A DNA stretch of 64,000 nt from an uncultured Pelagibacteraceae bacterium (GCA_902599495.1 CACKFY010000004.1:1-64000), one strand, 5' to 3'. Positions 1 through 10,700 are shown, numbered from the stretch's first letter. A program made the numbers and translations. Notes: generated by a model not told the origin, from the sequence alone.

Positions 1-1624
1 TTCTTTTTATGTATCCCTTGCTAGTAATGTTCAAAACTACTGACTCTTTCTGAATGGTTTCTTCTATATTATAGTTTAACACTGCATCAATAATTTTAGT
101 TCTCCGCGGAACTGCAAATTTGTCTTTAATATTATTAAGTTCATTTTTAATTAATTTATAAAGTTCTTTTTTAGAGTTTAATATTTTATTAAGTTCTATG
201 ATTAAATTTGCTAATTTATTAATTTCGTTCTCAATTTCTGATATTCCAAACGCAGTCAATTTTTGTAGTCTTAGTTCAAGAATAGCTATAACCTGATTTG
301 TAGATAAAGAATAAGAATGTATATTCTTTTTTTTTTCAATTAATGTGACTAACTTGGAGCTTTTTTTTATTTTCCATTTTTTATTTAAGAGGTTTTTTTT
401 TGCTATTTCGTTATTTTTCGAATTTTTGATAATTTTTATAATAGCATCAATATTTTCAACCGCTGTGGCTATACCAATTAAAATATGTGCCCTTTCCTCA
501 GCCTTTTTTAAATCGTATTTTACTCTTTTAAGAACGGTTGTTTCTCTAAATTTTAAAAATTCTGAAATGAATTCTTTTAAATTTAAAATTTTTGGTTTGT
601 TATCTACTAAAGCTAAAGTATTAAAACCAAATGAACTTTCAACGTTTGTCAGTTTGTATAATTGTCTTCTTATAGTTTCGGGTTCTACACCTCTTCTTAG
701 CTCAATAACTATACGTATACCTTCCCTATTAGACTCATCCCTAATGTCACTGATTCCTTCAATCTTTTTATCCCTGGCTAATATTGCAATTCTCTCATTT
801 AAAACTGATTTGTTTATTTGATAAGGAATAGATTTTATTACTAATATTGATCTACCATTTTTCTTTTCTTCAAATTCAATTTCACCTCTTATTTTAAAAG
901 ATCCACGACCTTTATTATAACCTTGTTTTATAAAGTCTTTGCCAATAATTAATCCTCCAGTTGGAAAATCTGGACCCGGTATAATTTTCATTAATTGTCC
1001 AATTGTAATGTTTTGGTTTTCAATAAATGCGTTTGTCGCATCAATTACTTCACCCAAATTATGAGGTGGAATACTTGTTGCCATACCTACTGCTATACCA
1101 CCTGCTCCATTAACAAGTAAATTTGGGTATTGTGACGGTAGAACTGTCGGTTCCTTTTCAGTCTCATCATAATTATCTCTATATGAAACTGTATTTTTTT
1201 CTAAATCTTCCGTTAGATATTGCGAAATTTTTCCTAGTTTCGTTTCTGTGTATCTCATTGCGGCAGGTGGATCACCATCAATAGATCCAAAATTTCCTTG
1301 TCCTTTTAATAAAGGTAAACTCATTGAAAAATCTTGGACTAACCTTACAAGAGCATCATAAACAGCTTGATCACCATGAGGGTGATATTTACCTATTACG
1401 TCTCCAACTATTCTAGCCGATTTTCTAAAATTTTTGGACCAATCATAACCACCTTTATACATTGCAAAAATTATCCTTCTATGAACAGGTTTTAATCCGT
1501 CTCTAACATCGGGTAGAGCTCTACTAACAATTACGCTCATAGCGTAAGAAAGATATGAAGAGCTCATTTCGTTTCTTACAAAGACTGATTTTAAATTATT
1601 AGAACTAGTTGTTATTTTTTCCAT
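1..1624 (-). CDS. gyrA: DNA gyrase subunit A, partial (C-terminal part lies beyond the left edge)
   Basis: GyrA forms the DNA breakage-reunion subunit of the A2B2 type II topoisomerase that introduces negative supercoils. Reading the minus strand from ATG at 1624 gives 541 codons with no stop before the edge. The start reads [10 protein letters not shown], followed by the winged-helix region ([17 protein letters not shown]), the quinolone-determining stretch [12 protein letters not shown] at about 79-90, and the catalytic tyrosine in PAAMRYTE. The tower and coiled-coil region follows, and the visible part ends near the start of the beta-pinwheel ([13 protein letters not shown]). The residue at the classical Ser83 position is Gln (Q86 here). 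The start lies 2 bases after the ssb stop on the same strand, so the two are probably cotranscribed. Identification is secure; the C-terminal domain cannot be assessed. Confidence 0.97.
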   Translation of the reverse strand, partial: MEKITTSSNNLKSVFVRNEMSSSYLSYAMSVIVSRALPDVRDGLKPVHRRIIFAMYKGGYDWSKNFRKSARIVGDVIGKYHPHGDQAVYDALVRLVQDFSMSLPLLKGQGNFGSIDGDPPAAMRYTETKLGKISQYLTEDLEKNTVSYRDNYDETEKEPTVLPSQYPNLLVNGAGGIAVGMATSIPPHNLGEVIDATNAFIENQNITIGQLMKIIPGPDFPTGGLIIGKDFIKQGYNKGRGSFKIRGEIEFEEKKNGRSILVIKSIPYQINKSVLNERIAILARDKKIEGISDIRDESNREGIRIVIELRRGVEPETIRRQLYKLTNVESSFGFNTLALVDNKPKILNLKEFISEFLKFRETTVLKRVKYDLKKAEERAHILIGIATAVENIDAIIKIIKNSKNNEIAKKNLLNKKWKIKKSSKLVTLIEKKKNIHSYSLSTNQVIAILELRLQKLTAFGISEIENEINKLANLIIELNKILNSKKELYKLIKNELNNIKDKFAVPRRTKIIDAVLNYNIEETIQKESVVLNITSKGYIKR

Positions 1625-1626
1625 AA

Positions 1627-2085
1627 CTAAAATGGAATTTCGTCATCTAAATCATTTTTATCCTGATTTAAATTATCTTCCGGTAGGGAGCTTTTGTTTT
1701 CAGAAACTAGGTTAGAGTTATCACTTTTGTTTCTACCATCCAACATTGTTAAATTTGAATTATATCCTTGCAATATAACTTCCGTAGAATATTTATCTTG
1801 ACCAGTATTTTCGTCTTTCCATTTACGAGTACTTAATTGACCTTCAATGTATACGTTAGCCCCTTTTTTAAGGTATTGCTGTACTACTCCAACAAGACCT
1901 TCATTAAAAATCACAATCCGATGCCATTCCGTTTTTTCCTTTTTTTCACCGGAATTCTTGTCTTTCCAGGATTGACTTGTGGCTATACTTAATCTTGCGA
2001 CGTTTTTTCCGTTAACCATCTGCTTAATTTCAGGATCTGCTCCTAATCTTCCTATTAATTGGACTTTATTTAAACTTCCGGCCAT
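1627..2085 (-). CDS. ssb: Single-stranded DNA-binding protein
   Basis: SSB coats single-stranded DNA during replication, repair and recombination and recruits partner enzymes through its tail. The 152-residue protein has the OB-fold start [20 protein letters not shown], the middle core [19 protein letters not shown], and ends in the acidic partner-binding tip DDEIPF. A polar linker rich in Asn, Asp and Ser separates core and tip, and the length is usual for bacterial SSB. It is divergent from uvrA (101 bases between starts) and runs directly into gyrA, the common alphaproteobacterial uvrA/ssb/gyrA arrangement. No Shine-Dalgarno sequence is seen before the ATG. Confidence 0.97.
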   Translation of the reverse strand: MAGSLNKVQLIGRLGADPEIKQMVNGKNVARLSIATSQSWKDKNSGEKKEKTEWHRIVIFNEGLVGVVQQYLKKGANVYIEGQLSTRKWKDENTGQDKYSTEVILQGYNSNLTMLDGRNKSDNSNLVSENKSSLPEDNLNQDKNDLDDEIPF

Positions 2086-2186
2086 ATATATTTTTGAATA
2101 GTTTAAGATTTATAATTATATTAGTTAAATTTATATCATAAATATATGTTATTTATAAGCTGATAATTTAAAAGAGTTAACAACAA

Positions 2187-5066
2187 ATGCTTAAAAAAAT
2201 CGTTATAAAAGGTGCGAAAGAACATAACTTAAAAAACGTATCTTTAGAGATACCTAAAGATAAATTAGTTGTAATAACTGGTTTGTCAGGTTCGGGTAAA
2301 TCTTCTTTAGCATTTGACACAATTTATGCAGAGGGACAAAGAAGATATGTAGAAAGTTTATCTGCTTACGCTCGTCAATTTTTAGATAAAATGAAGAAAC
2401 CAAATGTAGACTTTATAGAGGGTTTAAGCCCAGCTATTTCTATAGAGCAAAAAAATACATCAAAAAATCCAAGATCAACAGTTGCTACTGTAACTGAAAT
2501 TTACGATTACATGAGAGTCCTTTTTGCTAGAGCTGGCATTCCCTACTCTCCTTTTACTGGAAAGCCTATTGTGTCTCAATCGGTTAGTGAAATGGTAGAT
2601 AAAATAAAAACTCTTCCTAAAAGCAGCACTATTTATCTGCTTGCACCTATCGTTAGAGGAAGAAAAGGAGAATATAAAAAAGAAATATTAAATTTTAAAA
2701 AAAGAGGATTTCAGAAAATTAAAGTGGATGGGAAATATTATCAAATTAGCGATTTTCCAAATTTAAATAAAAAAGTAAAACATGATATATCTATTATTGT
2801 TGACAGGATAGTGCTAAACTCATCTATCGGAAATAGACTTGCTGATAGCGTAGAGACTTCGCTAAATTTATCGAATGGATTGCTAGTTGTTGAATATGAA
2901 AATGAAAGTTTACCAAAAAAGTTTAGAAAAACTGAGTCAATTACATTCTCTTCAAAATTTTCGTGTCCAGAAAGTGGATTCACTATTGAAGAAATAGAAC
3001 CAAGATTATTTTCATTTAATTCACCTTATGGGGCCTGTGAGGAATGCGAGGGTATTGGAAGCAATTTGAATGTAGACCCTAAACTTGTGATACAAGATGA
3101 AAATAAATCTCTGCAAGATGGAGCTATTGTTCCTTGGTCAAAAAGCACTAGTTTATATTATGCTCAGACTTTAGCATCTTTAGCAAAACACTATAAATTT
3201 TCATTAACTGAAAAATGGAAAAAAATACCAAAAAAAATACAGGAAATTATTTTATATGGGTCTGATGATGAGGAAATTAAGTTTTCGTATGATGATAATT
3301 ATGAGACTTACACAACGAAAAAACCATTTGAGGGAGTAATAAATAATTTAGAAAGAAGATATCTAGAAACTGATAGTGAGTGGAAAAGGGAAGAAATTTC
3401 ACAATACCAATCGGAGTCCAATTGCGACAAATGTAAAGGCTTGAGACTTAAAGACGAGGCTTTGTGTGTAAAAGTAAATGACTTAAATATAAGTCAAATA
3501 ACACATAAATCTATTGAAAATGCAAAAAAATGGTTTGATGAATTGCCAAATTATTTGAACGATAAACAAAATAAAATTGCTCAACATATTTTGAAAGAAA
3601 TAAATGAGAGACTTACTTTTTTGTTAAATGTTGGTTTAAATTATTTAACACTTTCGAGAGAATCTGGCACCTTGTCTGGTGGAGAGTCTCAAAGGATTAG
3701 ACTTGCATCTCAAATAGGATCTGGGTTGACAGGTGTATTGTATGTATTAGATGAGCCTTCAATCGGATTACACCAACGTGATAATAAAAAATTAATTACA
3801 GCACTTAAAAAACTTAGAGATCTAGGAAACACAGTCATCGTAGTTGAGCACGATATTGAAACAATGGAAAGTGCCGACCATATTATTGACATTGGACCGG
3901 AGGCAGGTCTTAATGGGGGTAAAATAATAGCTCAAGGACAAATAAAAGATATTGTTCAAGAAAAGCAAAGCATAACTGGCACTTATTTATCTGGTGAAAA
4001 AAATATCAATGTTCCGAAAAAAAGACGTTTAGCAAAAAATGGGCGTTACTTAGAAATTAATGGTGCAACAGGAAATAATCTAAAAAATATTGATTTAAAA
4101 ATTCCAATTGGAACTTTTACATGTGTAACAGGAGTTTCAGGAAGTGGTAAATCAACTTTAGTTTTACATACTCTCTATAACGCACTAAATTTAATTTTAA
4201 ACAATAATAAGTCAAGAAAAATACCTAAGTCTTTTAAAAATTATAAAGGAACTGAGTTAATAGATAAAATTATAGATATTGATCAATCACCAATTGGTAG
4301 AACACCCAGGTCTAATCCAGCAACTTATACTGGAGCTTTTGGTCCAATAAGAGATTGGTTTGCAAATTTGCCAGAGTCTAAGGCAAGAGGATATAAGGTA
4401 GGAAGATTCTCTTTTAATGTAAAAGGTGGAAGGTGTGAAACTTGCGAAGGTGATGGTGTGTTAACTTACGAAATGCACTTTTTGCCTGATGTTTTTATAC
4501 CATGTGATACGTGTAAAGGAGCAAGATATAACAGGGAAACTTTAGAAATAAGATTTAAAAATAAAAATATAGCTGATATTCTTGACATGACAGTTGACGA
4601 AGGTTGTGATTTTTTTGAAAACATTCAATCTATAAGATCAAAATTAATAACTCTTAAGCATGTTGGACTGGGTTATATGAAAATCGGTCAACAAGCCACA
4701 ACATTATCTGGAGGTGAAGCTCAGAGAATAAAGTTAGCTAAGGAGTTATCAAAAAGATCAACTGGAAGAACTTTGTATATACTTGATGAACCTACCACAG
4801 GTTTACACTCACATGATATAAAAAAACTATTAGATATTTTACAGGCATTTGTTAATACCGGTAATACAGTAGTTGTTATAGAACATAATTTAGACGTGAT
4901 TAAGACTGCTGATCATATTATTGACATGGGACCCGAAGGTGGAGAGTCAGGTGGTAAAATAATCGCACAAGGTACTCCTGAAAAAGTATCATCTGAAAAG
5001 GGCAGTTTTACAGGACAATTTTTGAAAGAAATCCTTACCACTCCTAAAATGAAAAAAACTGCATAA
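2187..5066 (+). CDS. uvrA: Excinuclease ABC subunit A
   Basis: UvrA is the damage-sensing ATPase of nucleotide excision repair; it loads UvrB onto lesions. The 959 residues contain two ABC modules. The first has Walker [15 protein letters not shown] near residue 31, a CxxC zinc site (CEECEGIG), a second cysteine pair in CDKCKG, signature LSGGESQR and Walker [11 protein letters not shown]. The second has Walker [11 protein letters not shown], zinc module CETCEGDG...CDTCKG, signature LSGGEAQR and Walker [11 protein letters not shown]. Length is normal for the family. The gap to ssb holds no obvious alphaproteobacterial LexA box, so SOS control is not indicated. The ATG lacks a clear ribosome-binding site. 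Confidence 0.98.
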   Translation: MLKKIVIKGAKEHNLKNVSLEIPKDKLVVITGLSGSGKSSLAFDTIYAEGQRRYVESLSAYARQFLDKMKKPNVDFIEGLSPAISIEQKNTSKNPRSTVATVTEIYDYMRVLFARAGIPYSPFTGKPIVSQSVSEMVDKIKTLPKSSTIYLLAPIVRGRKGEYKKEILNFKKRGFQKIKVDGKYYQISDFPNLNKKVKHDISIIVDRIVLNSSIGNRLADSVETSLNLSNGLLVVEYENESLPKKFRKTESITFSSKFSCPESGFTIEEIEPRLFSFNSPYGACEECEGIGSNLNVDPKLVIQDENKSLQDGAIVPWSKSTSLYYAQTLASLAKHYKFSLTEKWKKIPKKIQEIILYGSDDEEIKFSYDDNYETYTTKKPFEGVINNLERRYLETDSEWKREEISQYQSESNCDKCKGLRLKDEALCVKVNDLNISQITHKSIENAKKWFDELPNYLNDKQNKIAQHILKEINERLTFLLNVGLNYLTLSRESGTLSGGESQRIRLASQIGSGLTGVLYVLDEPSIGLHQRDNKKLITALKKLRDLGNTVIVVEHDIETMESADHIIDIGPEAGLNGGKIIAQGQIKDIVQEKQSITGTYLSGEKNINVPKKRRLAKNGRYLEINGATGNNLKNIDLKIPIGTFTCVTGVSGSGKSTLVLHTLYNALNLILNNNKSRKIPKSFKNYKGTELIDKIIDIDQSPIGRTPRSNPATYTGAFGPIRDWFANLPESKARGYKVGRFSFNVKGGRCETCEGDGVLTYEMHFLPDVFIPCDTCKGARYNRETLEIRFKNKNIADILDMTVDEGCDFFENIQSIRSKLITLKHVGLGYMKIGQQATTLSGGEAQRIKLAKELSKRSTGRTLYILDEPTTGLHSHDIKKLLDILQAFVNTGNTVVVIEHNLDVIKTADHIIDMGPEGGESGGKIIAQGTPEKVSSEKGSFTGQFLKEILTTPKMKKTA

Positions 5067-5093
5067 TTTTCAAAATTTGTGGTAGGATCAGAT

Positions 5094-5696
5094 ATGGTTA
5101 GTATATTACAATCTTTATCTAAAACTATTCATCTTTCGCTTGTTATAGCAATTTTGTTGTTTCTTGGTTTGTATTTCGGTGGAGATGGATTTGCTTTTGA
5201 TCAATATTTTTTTAGTTGGTTTTTTAGGTACTTGCACGTTCTAGCCGGGATAATGTGGATTGGATTGCTTTGGTACTTAAACTTTGTTCAAATTCCAAGT
5301 ATGCCAAATATACCTGATGAGCAAAAGCCCGCTATAAGTAAAGTTATAGCTCCAAAAGTATTATTTTGGTTTAGATGGGCCGCATTTGCAACTATATTAA
5401 CCGGTTTAGTTGTTGCCTATCTAAATGGATATCTTCATGAGTCTATGACGCTGGGGATAGGTAGCGGAGGCGGAAAAAATACTGCTATAGGAATAGGTAT
5501 GTGGTTAGGGATTATAATGGCTTATAATGTATGGTTTATTATTTGGCCAAATCAAAAAAAAGCTTTAGGGATAGTCGATGCTTCACCTGATGAAAAACCA
5601 ATCGCTGCAAAAAAAGCAATGCTTACATCAAGAATAAATACGCTTTTATCGATTCCAATGCTATTGACGATGGTAGCCGCTCAGAACCTTTACTAA
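5094..5696 (+). CDS. PuuD-like (urate hydroxylase N-terminal domain) membrane protein
   Basis: A polytopic inner-membrane protein resembling the membrane domain of PuuD / urate oxidase N-terminal family (former DUF989). The visible family-like stretch is FRYLHVLAGIMWIGLLWYLN, followed by more hydrophobic segments and the conserved-looking VWFIIWPNQKKAL. About five or six membrane spans can be counted. Family members often carry a C-terminal cytochrome c domain; here the protein stops after the membrane part and has no CxxCH. The start at ATG 5094 is chosen because AGGA lies six bases upstream (5084-5087); an in-frame GTG at 5079 lacks such a signal. It follows uvrA and meets secF tail to tail. 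Catalysis on urate is not shown by the sequence. Confidence 0.65.
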   Translation: MVSILQSLSKTIHLSLVIAILLFLGLYFGGDGFAFDQYFFSWFFRYLHVLAGIMWIGLLWYLNFVQIPSMPNIPDEQKPAISKVIAPKVLFWFRWAAFATILTGLVVAYLNGYLHESMTLGIGSGGGKNTAIGIGMWLGIIMAYNVWFIIWPNQKKALGIVDASPDEKPIAAKKAMLTSRINTLLSIPMLLTMVAAQNLY

Positions 5697-5697
5697 A

Positions 5698-6606
5698 TTA
5701 CGGAACAATTTTTTCTTCTTTTTTCTCAAGAGTTTTGTATGAAACTTTGAAGTACTTTAAAACTGGTGAAGCTACAAATATAGATGAATAAGTTCCAATC
5801 AAAACACCCATTATCATAGCAAAAGAAAAACCTTTAAGTATAGCACCGCCCAAAATAAAAATTGAAAATAAAGCCAAAAGTGTCGTAACTGATGTAATCA
5901 ATGTCCTTGATAAAGTCTCATTTATAGACAAATTAGATATTTGATCAATTTCTAACTTATTGTATTTAGACAGATTTTCCCTTATTCGATCATAAATTAC
6001 AACAGTGTCGTTCATTGAATAACCAACTATGGTTAATACTGCAGCTACGATAGATAAATTTATTTCAATTGATAAAGCTGAGAAAACTCCAAGAGTTATA
6101 ATTACGTCATGAAATAAAGCAATAATTGATCCTAAGCTAAATTGCCATTCAAATCTAAACCAAATATAAAATAACATCATTAAAAGAGCTAAACCTATTG
6201 ATATAATGCCAGATTTAAGTAATTCAGAACTTACTTTTGGACCAACGCTTTCAATACGTCTATAATTAACTTCTTCATTTAGGTTTTGATTAAGAGTTTC
6301 TTTTATTTCAGTAATTATAACTTCGTTGTTATTTAATTTTTTTTCAATTTTTATTAAAAAATCGGATCCTTCACCAAAATTTTTTACATTTACATCACCC
6401 AAATCAATTTTTTTTAAAGAATTTCTTACATCTGAAACTTTGACAGCATCATTTTCTAACCTAATTTCAATTAATGTTCCTCCTTTAAAATCTATTCCAT
6501 AGTTTAATCCTTTAAATAAAATAAATAATAAGCTCATTAAAACAAATATTATTGATACCAGAGTAAATTTTTTAAAATAATCAACAAAATTTAAATTATA
6601 TTTCAT
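5698..6606 (-). CDS. secF: Protein translocase subunit SecF
   Basis: SecF pairs with SecD in the proton-driven accessory complex that helps SecYEG export proteins. The 302-residue protein has an N-terminal membrane span, the periplasmic start FKGLNYGIDFKGGTLIEI, and five further spans with the typical TIVGYSMNDTVVIYDRIREN motif near residue 200. Length is usual. The start codon overlaps the secD stop as ATGA, which suggests translational coupling. It is the last gene of the yajC-secD-secF set and is convergent with the PuuD-like gene. Confidence 0.96.
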   Translation of the reverse strand: MKYNLNFVDYFKKFTLVSIIFVLMSLLFILFKGLNYGIDFKGGTLIEIRLENDAVKVSDVRNSLKKIDLGDVNVKNFGEGSDFLIKIEKKLNNNEVIITEIKETLNQNLNEEVNYRRIESVGPKVSSELLKSGIISIGLALLMMLFYIWFRFEWQFSLGSIIALFHDVIITLGVFSALSIEINLSIVAAVLTIVGYSMNDTVVIYDRIRENLSKYNKLEIDQISNLSINETLSRTLITSVTTLLALFSIFILGGAILKGFSFAMIMGVLIGTYSSIFVASPVLKYFKVSYKTLEKKEEKIVP

Positions 6607-8150
6607 AGTTTCACGCTTTCTTTATTTTTTAAAACATAAGATGAAGTTAAGTGTCTTGCGATAAAATATGCTGAGAAAAGTGTGGTTATTATCCCTATTC
6701 CTAAAGTAACAGCAAATCCTTTAACCGGCCCTGACCCAAAGAAAAACAATATAATGGTAGCTAACAAAGTAGTTAAGTTTGCATCCAGAACAGTTATTTT
6801 AGCTCTGCTATAACCCATGTCAAAAGCATGTATAATTGATTTTTCTGTTCGTAGTTCTTCTCTAATTCTCTCAAATATAAGAACATTCGCATCCACAGCC
6901 ATTCCTACGGTAAGTATTATTCCAGCTATACCGGGTAGAGTTAAGGTGGCTTCTAAAATGGTTAAAACACCTACTAGCATTAACAAATTTGAAATTAAAG
7001 AAATATTAGCTATTAATCCAAAAAATCTATATTTATAAAACATGTAAAGTACTACTAAAGCAAATCCGATTATTAATGAAATTGTTCCAGAAATAATTGA
7101 GTCTTTGCCTAAGTCAGGACCAACAGTTCTCTCCTCAACAATATTGATTGGTGTTGGAAGGGCTCCTGATCTCAATAGCAAAGCTAAATCAGTAACTTCT
7201 TGAAAGGAAAAGTTTCCTGAAATACTCCCGCTGCCACCTGTTATTGCCTCTCTAATAACTGGAGCACTAATAATTTGATTATCTAATACAATCGCTAATC
7301 GCTTGCCAACGTTATTAGTGGTAACTTTTCCAAACTTTTGTGCCCCATACCTATCTAAAGAAAAGAAAACCATTGGCTTGTTAGTTTGACTATCGACCCT
7401 AGGTTGAGCATCTATTAAGTTTTCTCCGCTCATAATAATTTTTTTGTTTACAATGGCTTCTTCGCCATCATCAAGAGTCATTTTTTCTGATCCAAAATCG
7501 TTATCTTTGTCGGTTACGAGCCTGAAATTTAATTGAGCTGTTTTTCCTAGCAAACTTTTAATTCTAGACGGATCTTTAAGACCGGGTAATTCAACGACTA
7601 TTCTTTTTTCTCCTCTCTGAATAATAGTTGGTTCTTTCGTGCCTAAATCATCTATTCTTCGTCTTACAATTTCTATAGATTGTTTTACAGCAGCATTATT
7701 TAGTGTTAGGAGACCATATTTTGAAAAATCAATTTTATAGTTTTTGTTTTCCACTACTAGATCAAGTTGATGTGCACGATATTGATCAATGTAAGGATTT
7801 ATTAAATTATCTTTTTTAGAAAAAAATAAGTTTTGAAATTTATTTGTATTATCATCTTCTATAATAAAATTGATTGAATTTTCGTTTATTTTAAAAGAAT
7901 TATAACTAAAATTATTTTTTCTCAAAAATTTTTTTATATCAATTACTTTGTCTTGTAATCTTTCTTTGATAAGGGGATTTGTATCAATTTCAAGTAATAA
8001 ATAAGAGCCTCCTTGTAAATCTAAACCTAAGTTTACTTTTTTTTTTAAAGGTAAATTTTCATTAGAAAAAATATTGAGGAAAGCAAAAAATGCCAAAAAT
8101 AAAAAAATAAAATAAATTGATATTATTTTTATTTTTGTGAAATTAAGCAC
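6603..8150 (-). CDS. secD: Protein translocase subunit SecD
   Basis: SecD is the large subunit of the SecDF proton-driven export motor. The 515 residues show an N-terminal membrane span, the diagnostic LGLDLQGGSYLLLEID, a periplasmic P1 domain ending near VDSQTNKPMVFFSLDRYGAQKF, and C-terminal spans with TVGMAVDANVLIFERIREEL. The start is a GTG at 8148-8150 with AAAGG five bases upstream, both visible on the minus strand. It lies 9 bases after yajC and overlaps secF by four bases, consistent with a yajC-secDF operon. Confidence 0.96.
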   Translation of the reverse strand: MLNFTKIKIISIYFIFLFLAFFAFLNIFSNENLPLKKKVNLGLDLQGGSYLLLEIDTNPLIKERLQDKVIDIKKFLRKNNFSYNSFKINENSINFIIEDDNTNKFQNLFFSKKDNLINPYIDQYRAHQLDLVVENKNYKIDFSKYGLLTLNNAAVKQSIEIVRRRIDDLGTKEPTIIQRGEKRIVVELPGLKDPSRIKSLLGKTAQLNFRLVTDKDNDFGSEKMTLDDGEEAIVNKKIIMSGENLIDAQPRVDSQTNKPMVFFSLDRYGAQKFGKVTTNNVGKRLAIVLDNQIISAPVIREAITGGSGSISGNFSFQEVTDLALLLRSGALPTPINIVEERTVGPDLGKDSIISGTISLIIGFALVVLYMFYKYRFFGLIANISLISNLLMLVGVLTILEATLTLPGIAGIILTVGMAVDANVLIFERIREELRTEKSIIHAFDMGYSRAKITVLDANLTTLLATIILFFFGSGPVKGFAVTLGIGIITTLFSAYFIARHLTSSYVLKNKESVKL

Positions 8151-8159
8151 AAAGACCTT

Positions 8160-8444
8160 TTATTTTTTTGGAGTTTCTTTTTTTAGTAGACTAGTAATTG
8201 TAGATTTAATAACTTGAACTTTTACATTGTCACATAATATTACATCTATTTTATCATCTTCATGAACTTTATCCACTATACCTATAATTCCACCTGAGGT
8301 AATAACTTCATCACCTCTTTTCAAACCTTGCACCATTGCTCTGTGGTCTTTTACCCTTTTTTGCTGTGGTCTAATTAAAAAAAAGTAAAAGATAACAAAT
8401 ATAAGTATAAGAGGTATAAATTGCGCAAATCCTGATGAGTTCAT
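8160..8444 (-). CDS. yajC: Preprotein translocase subunit YajC
   Basis: YajC is a small single-span membrane protein that associates with SecDF. The 94 residues begin with a hydrophobic helix (FAQFIPLILIFVIFYFFLIRPQQKR) and continue with the family's cytoplasmic stretch ALKRGDEVITSGGIIGIV in slightly altered form (GLKRGDEVITSGGIIG). Size and neighbours (secD directly downstream) agree with the assignment. The 50 bases before it, up to the serS stop, hold only AT-rich sequence without a clear terminator. Confidence 0.95.
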   Translation of the reverse strand: MNSSGFAQFIPLILIFVIFYFFLIRPQQKRVKDHRAMVQGLKRGDEVITSGGIIGIVDKVHEDDKIDVILCDNVKVQVIKSTITSLLKKETPKK

Positions 8445-8494
8445 AATATTTGAATAATTATATTAAAAGACATTTTTTAACAAGAAAATTATAA

Positions 8495-9736
8495 TTAAAT
8501 TTTTTCTATATTATCCATGTATTTTTTTAAAGCCGCAGGTATTGATACAGAACCATCAGAATTTTGATAATTTTCAAGCAAAGATATCATTAATCTTCCC
8601 GTAGCAAGTCCAGACCCATTAAGAGTGCCAATAAAATTGGTTGATCCACTTGATTTATACTTAGTTTTCATTCTCCTAGCTTGAAATATTCCACAAGAGG
8701 AACAACTTGATATTTCTCGAAATTTATTTTCAGAAGGTATCCATACTTCAATATCAAACGTTTTTTCGGCGCTAAAACCCATGTCTCCTGTTGATAATAG
8801 AACTATTTGGTAAGGTAGATGAAGCATTTTTAAAATCTCCTCGGCACAATTTAACATTCTATTAAGCTCATCATTACATTTATTTGGTTCCACAAGGCTT
8901 ACAAGTTCAACTTTATAGAATTGATGTTGTCTCATCATACCTTTGGTATCTTTACCATAACTACCAGCTTCTCTTCTGAAACATGGTGTTCCAGCAACAA
9001 ATCTTAAAGGAAGTTTTTTAGCATCTACGATTGAATCTTTAAATAAATTTGATAGAGGTACTTCTGCAGTAGGTATTAAAAATTTTCTACCTTCGTTTTT
9101 TTCAGAAATCAATTCATATTGATCTTTTTCAAATTTAGGTAATTGACCAGTTCCAAACATCGTCGTTTCATTTACTATTAATGGCGGCGATATCTCAGTA
9201 TATCCAAATTTTTTTACATGTACATCAATCATAAAATTAATTAATGCTCTTTCTAAGAATGCAAGTTTATCTTTTAAGACAACAAATCTTGAGCCTGATA
9301 ATTTTGTTGCCGTGTCAAAGTCCATGTATTTGTTTCCTAATTCTGTATGTGATTTTATTTTAAAATCAAATTTTTTTATTTCACTTGACTTTTTAATTAT
9401 TTTGTTTGCTTTTTCGTCATTTCCAATAGGAACATCACTTAATGGTAAATTTGGAATTGAGGAAATGATAATGTTAATTTTTTCTTGTAAATTTTTTTGA
9501 TTATCCTCAAGTTTTTTAATTTGGTTAGTTAAATTTTTAGATTTTGTGAAATTTTGTGGATCTTTCTTCTTTGATAATAATTTTTTTTCTTGTTCTAATT
9601 TCTCTTTTTTTTGTATTAATTCCCTATTTTCCTTGTCATGGTTTATTAAAGACTTTAAATCAACATTTGTATTTCTATCCTTAATTTTTTTTTCAAATAA
9701 TTCTGTATTTTTTCTAATTTCTTTTAAACTATGCAT
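8495..9736 (-). CDS. serS: Seryl-tRNA synthetase
   Basis: SerS charges tRNA-Ser with serine and also makes Ser-tRNA-Sec where that exists. The 413 residues start with the long antiparallel coiled coil (about residues 30-100, very Lys/Glu rich) that grips the tRNA, followed by the class II catalytic core. Motif 2 is seen in CFRREAGSYGKDTKGMMRQH and motif 3 in GSGLATGRLMISLLEN. The start ATG overlaps the end of tatC by eight bases, so it is probably translated from the scp-tat transcript. Confidence 0.97.
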   Translation of the reverse strand: MHSLKEIRKNTELFEKKIKDRNTNVDLKSLINHDKENRELIQKKEKLEQEKKLLSKKKDPQNFTKSKNLTNQIKKLEDNQKNLQEKINIIISSIPNLPLSDVPIGNDEKANKIIKKSSEIKKFDFKIKSHTELGNKYMDFDTATKLSGSRFVVLKDKLAFLERALINFMIDVHVKKFGYTEISPPLIVNETTMFGTGQLPKFEKDQYELISEKNEGRKFLIPTAEVPLSNLFKDSIVDAKKLPLRFVAGTPCFRREAGSYGKDTKGMMRQHQFYKVELVSLVEPNKCNDELNRMLNCAEEILKMLHLPYQIVLLSTGDMGFSAEKTFDIEVWIPSENKFREISSCSSCGIFQARRMKTKYKSSGSTNFIGTLNGSGLATGRLMISLLENYQNSDGSVSIPAALKKYMDNIEKI

Positions 9737-10493
9737 TATCTTTTTTTTCTATTAATCTTACAGTTATAATAGACAATTCATATAACAATAATAACGGTAA
9801 TGCTAAACCTATTTGAGTAATAGGATCAGGTGGTGTTAAAATTGCTGCGGCAGCAAAAATTATAACTACAAAATACTTTCTTCTTTCTCTTAAATATTTT
9901 GAATTTACGACCCCAATTCTTGCTAACAAACTTAAAACTACTGGGAGTTGAAAACTTAATCCAAATGCAAATATAAGTCTCATAACAAGTGATAAATACT
10001 CATTTACTTTAGCCTCCAACTGAATAGCTAACGATCCTGTATCCTGTGTACTTTCGAAGCCTAAAAAAAACTTTATGGCCAGAGGCATTATAAAATAGTA
10101 TACGAGCATTCCACCAAAAACAAAAAGAACAGGCGTTGCAATTAAATAAGGTAACAATGCTTTTTTTTCGTTTGTATAAAGACCTGGGGCAATGAATTTC
10201 CATATCTCACTTAAAAATATTGGGCTAGTAATAAATACAGATGCAAAAAAGGCCACCTTAAGATACGTTAAAAAAGCTTCATGAAGAGCAGTAAAAATTA
10301 ATCTACGATCAAGATTGTTCTCTAAAACAGCATCGGAATACGGTTTAACTAAAAATTTATATATTTCTTCGGAAAAAAAATAACAAATTACAAATGATAT
10401 TATAAAAAAGATAAATGATTTTAAAAGTCTAGATCTTAATTCAGACAAATGACTAATAAAGGTATTTTGATTTAATTCTGTCTTCTTATTCAT
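9729..10493 (-). CDS. tatC: Sec-independent protein translocase TatC
   Basis: TatC is the multi-spanning receptor of the twin-arginine pathway that recognises RR signal peptides of folded proteins. The 254 residues carry six predicted membrane spans and the conserved N-terminal HLSELRSRLL, plus the family's EFWKFIAPGLYxxE-like segment (SEIWKFIAPGLYTNEKK). It overlaps tatB upstream and serS downstream by eight bases each, which points to coupled translation of the tatABC set. Confidence 0.96.
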   Translation of the reverse strand: MNKKTELNQNTFISHLSELRSRLLKSFIFFIISFVICYFFSEEIYKFLVKPYSDAVLENNLDRRLIFTALHEAFLTYLKVAFFASVFITSPIFLSEIWKFIAPGLYTNEKKALLPYLIATPVLFVFGGMLVYYFIMPLAIKFFLGFESTQDTGSLAIQLEAKVNEYLSLVMRLIFAFGLSFQLPVVLSLLARIGVVNSKYLRERRKYFVVIIFAAAAILTPPDPITQIGLALPLLLLYELSIITVRLIEKKDNA

Positions 10494-10695
10494 CAGGTTT
10501 ATCTTTTTTTTCTTTATTATTTTCCTCTAAATTTGTTATTTCATTTACATTTTTTTGTACGTCAGAAAAATACCTTTTTATAGAACCGACCCATGATCCT
10601 ATTTTTTTTAAAACAAATGGAAAATCTTTTGGTCCAATTACAAGAATTGCAACTATTATTATTACAAGTAATTCAAACCAACCAATCTGTGGCAT
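10486..10695 (-). CDS. tatB: Sec-independent protein translocase TatB
   Basis: TatB partners TatC in signal-peptide recognition. The 69-residue protein has the family start GWFELLVIIIVAILVIGPKD: a single N-terminal membrane helix, a hinge Gly-Pro, then an amphipathic helix and a charged tail. It is distinguished from TatA by the E at the start of the helix and the GPKDFP sequence. It is shorter than most TatB proteins, having lost much of the variable tail. It lies 5 bases after tatA and overlaps tatC. Confidence 0.9.
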   Translation of the reverse strand: MPQIGWFELLVIIIVAILVIGPKDFPFVLKKIGSWVGSIKRYFSDVQKNVNEITNLEENNKEKKDKPDE

Positions 10696-10700
10696 TTAAA

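Noticed and set aside
345-821. Plus-strand frame of 158 codons at the left edge
   Set aside because: It lies antisense to gyrA, which has clear family motifs; phenylalanine/leucine-rich shadow.
2086-2186. SOS (LexA) box between ssb and uvrA
   Set aside because: No GTTC-N7-GTTC or GAAC-N7-GTTC type sequence is present in the gap.
5079-5093. GTG start for the PuuD-like protein
   Set aside because: AGGA at 5084-5087 is placed for the ATG at 5094 and would be inside the coding region for the GTG start.
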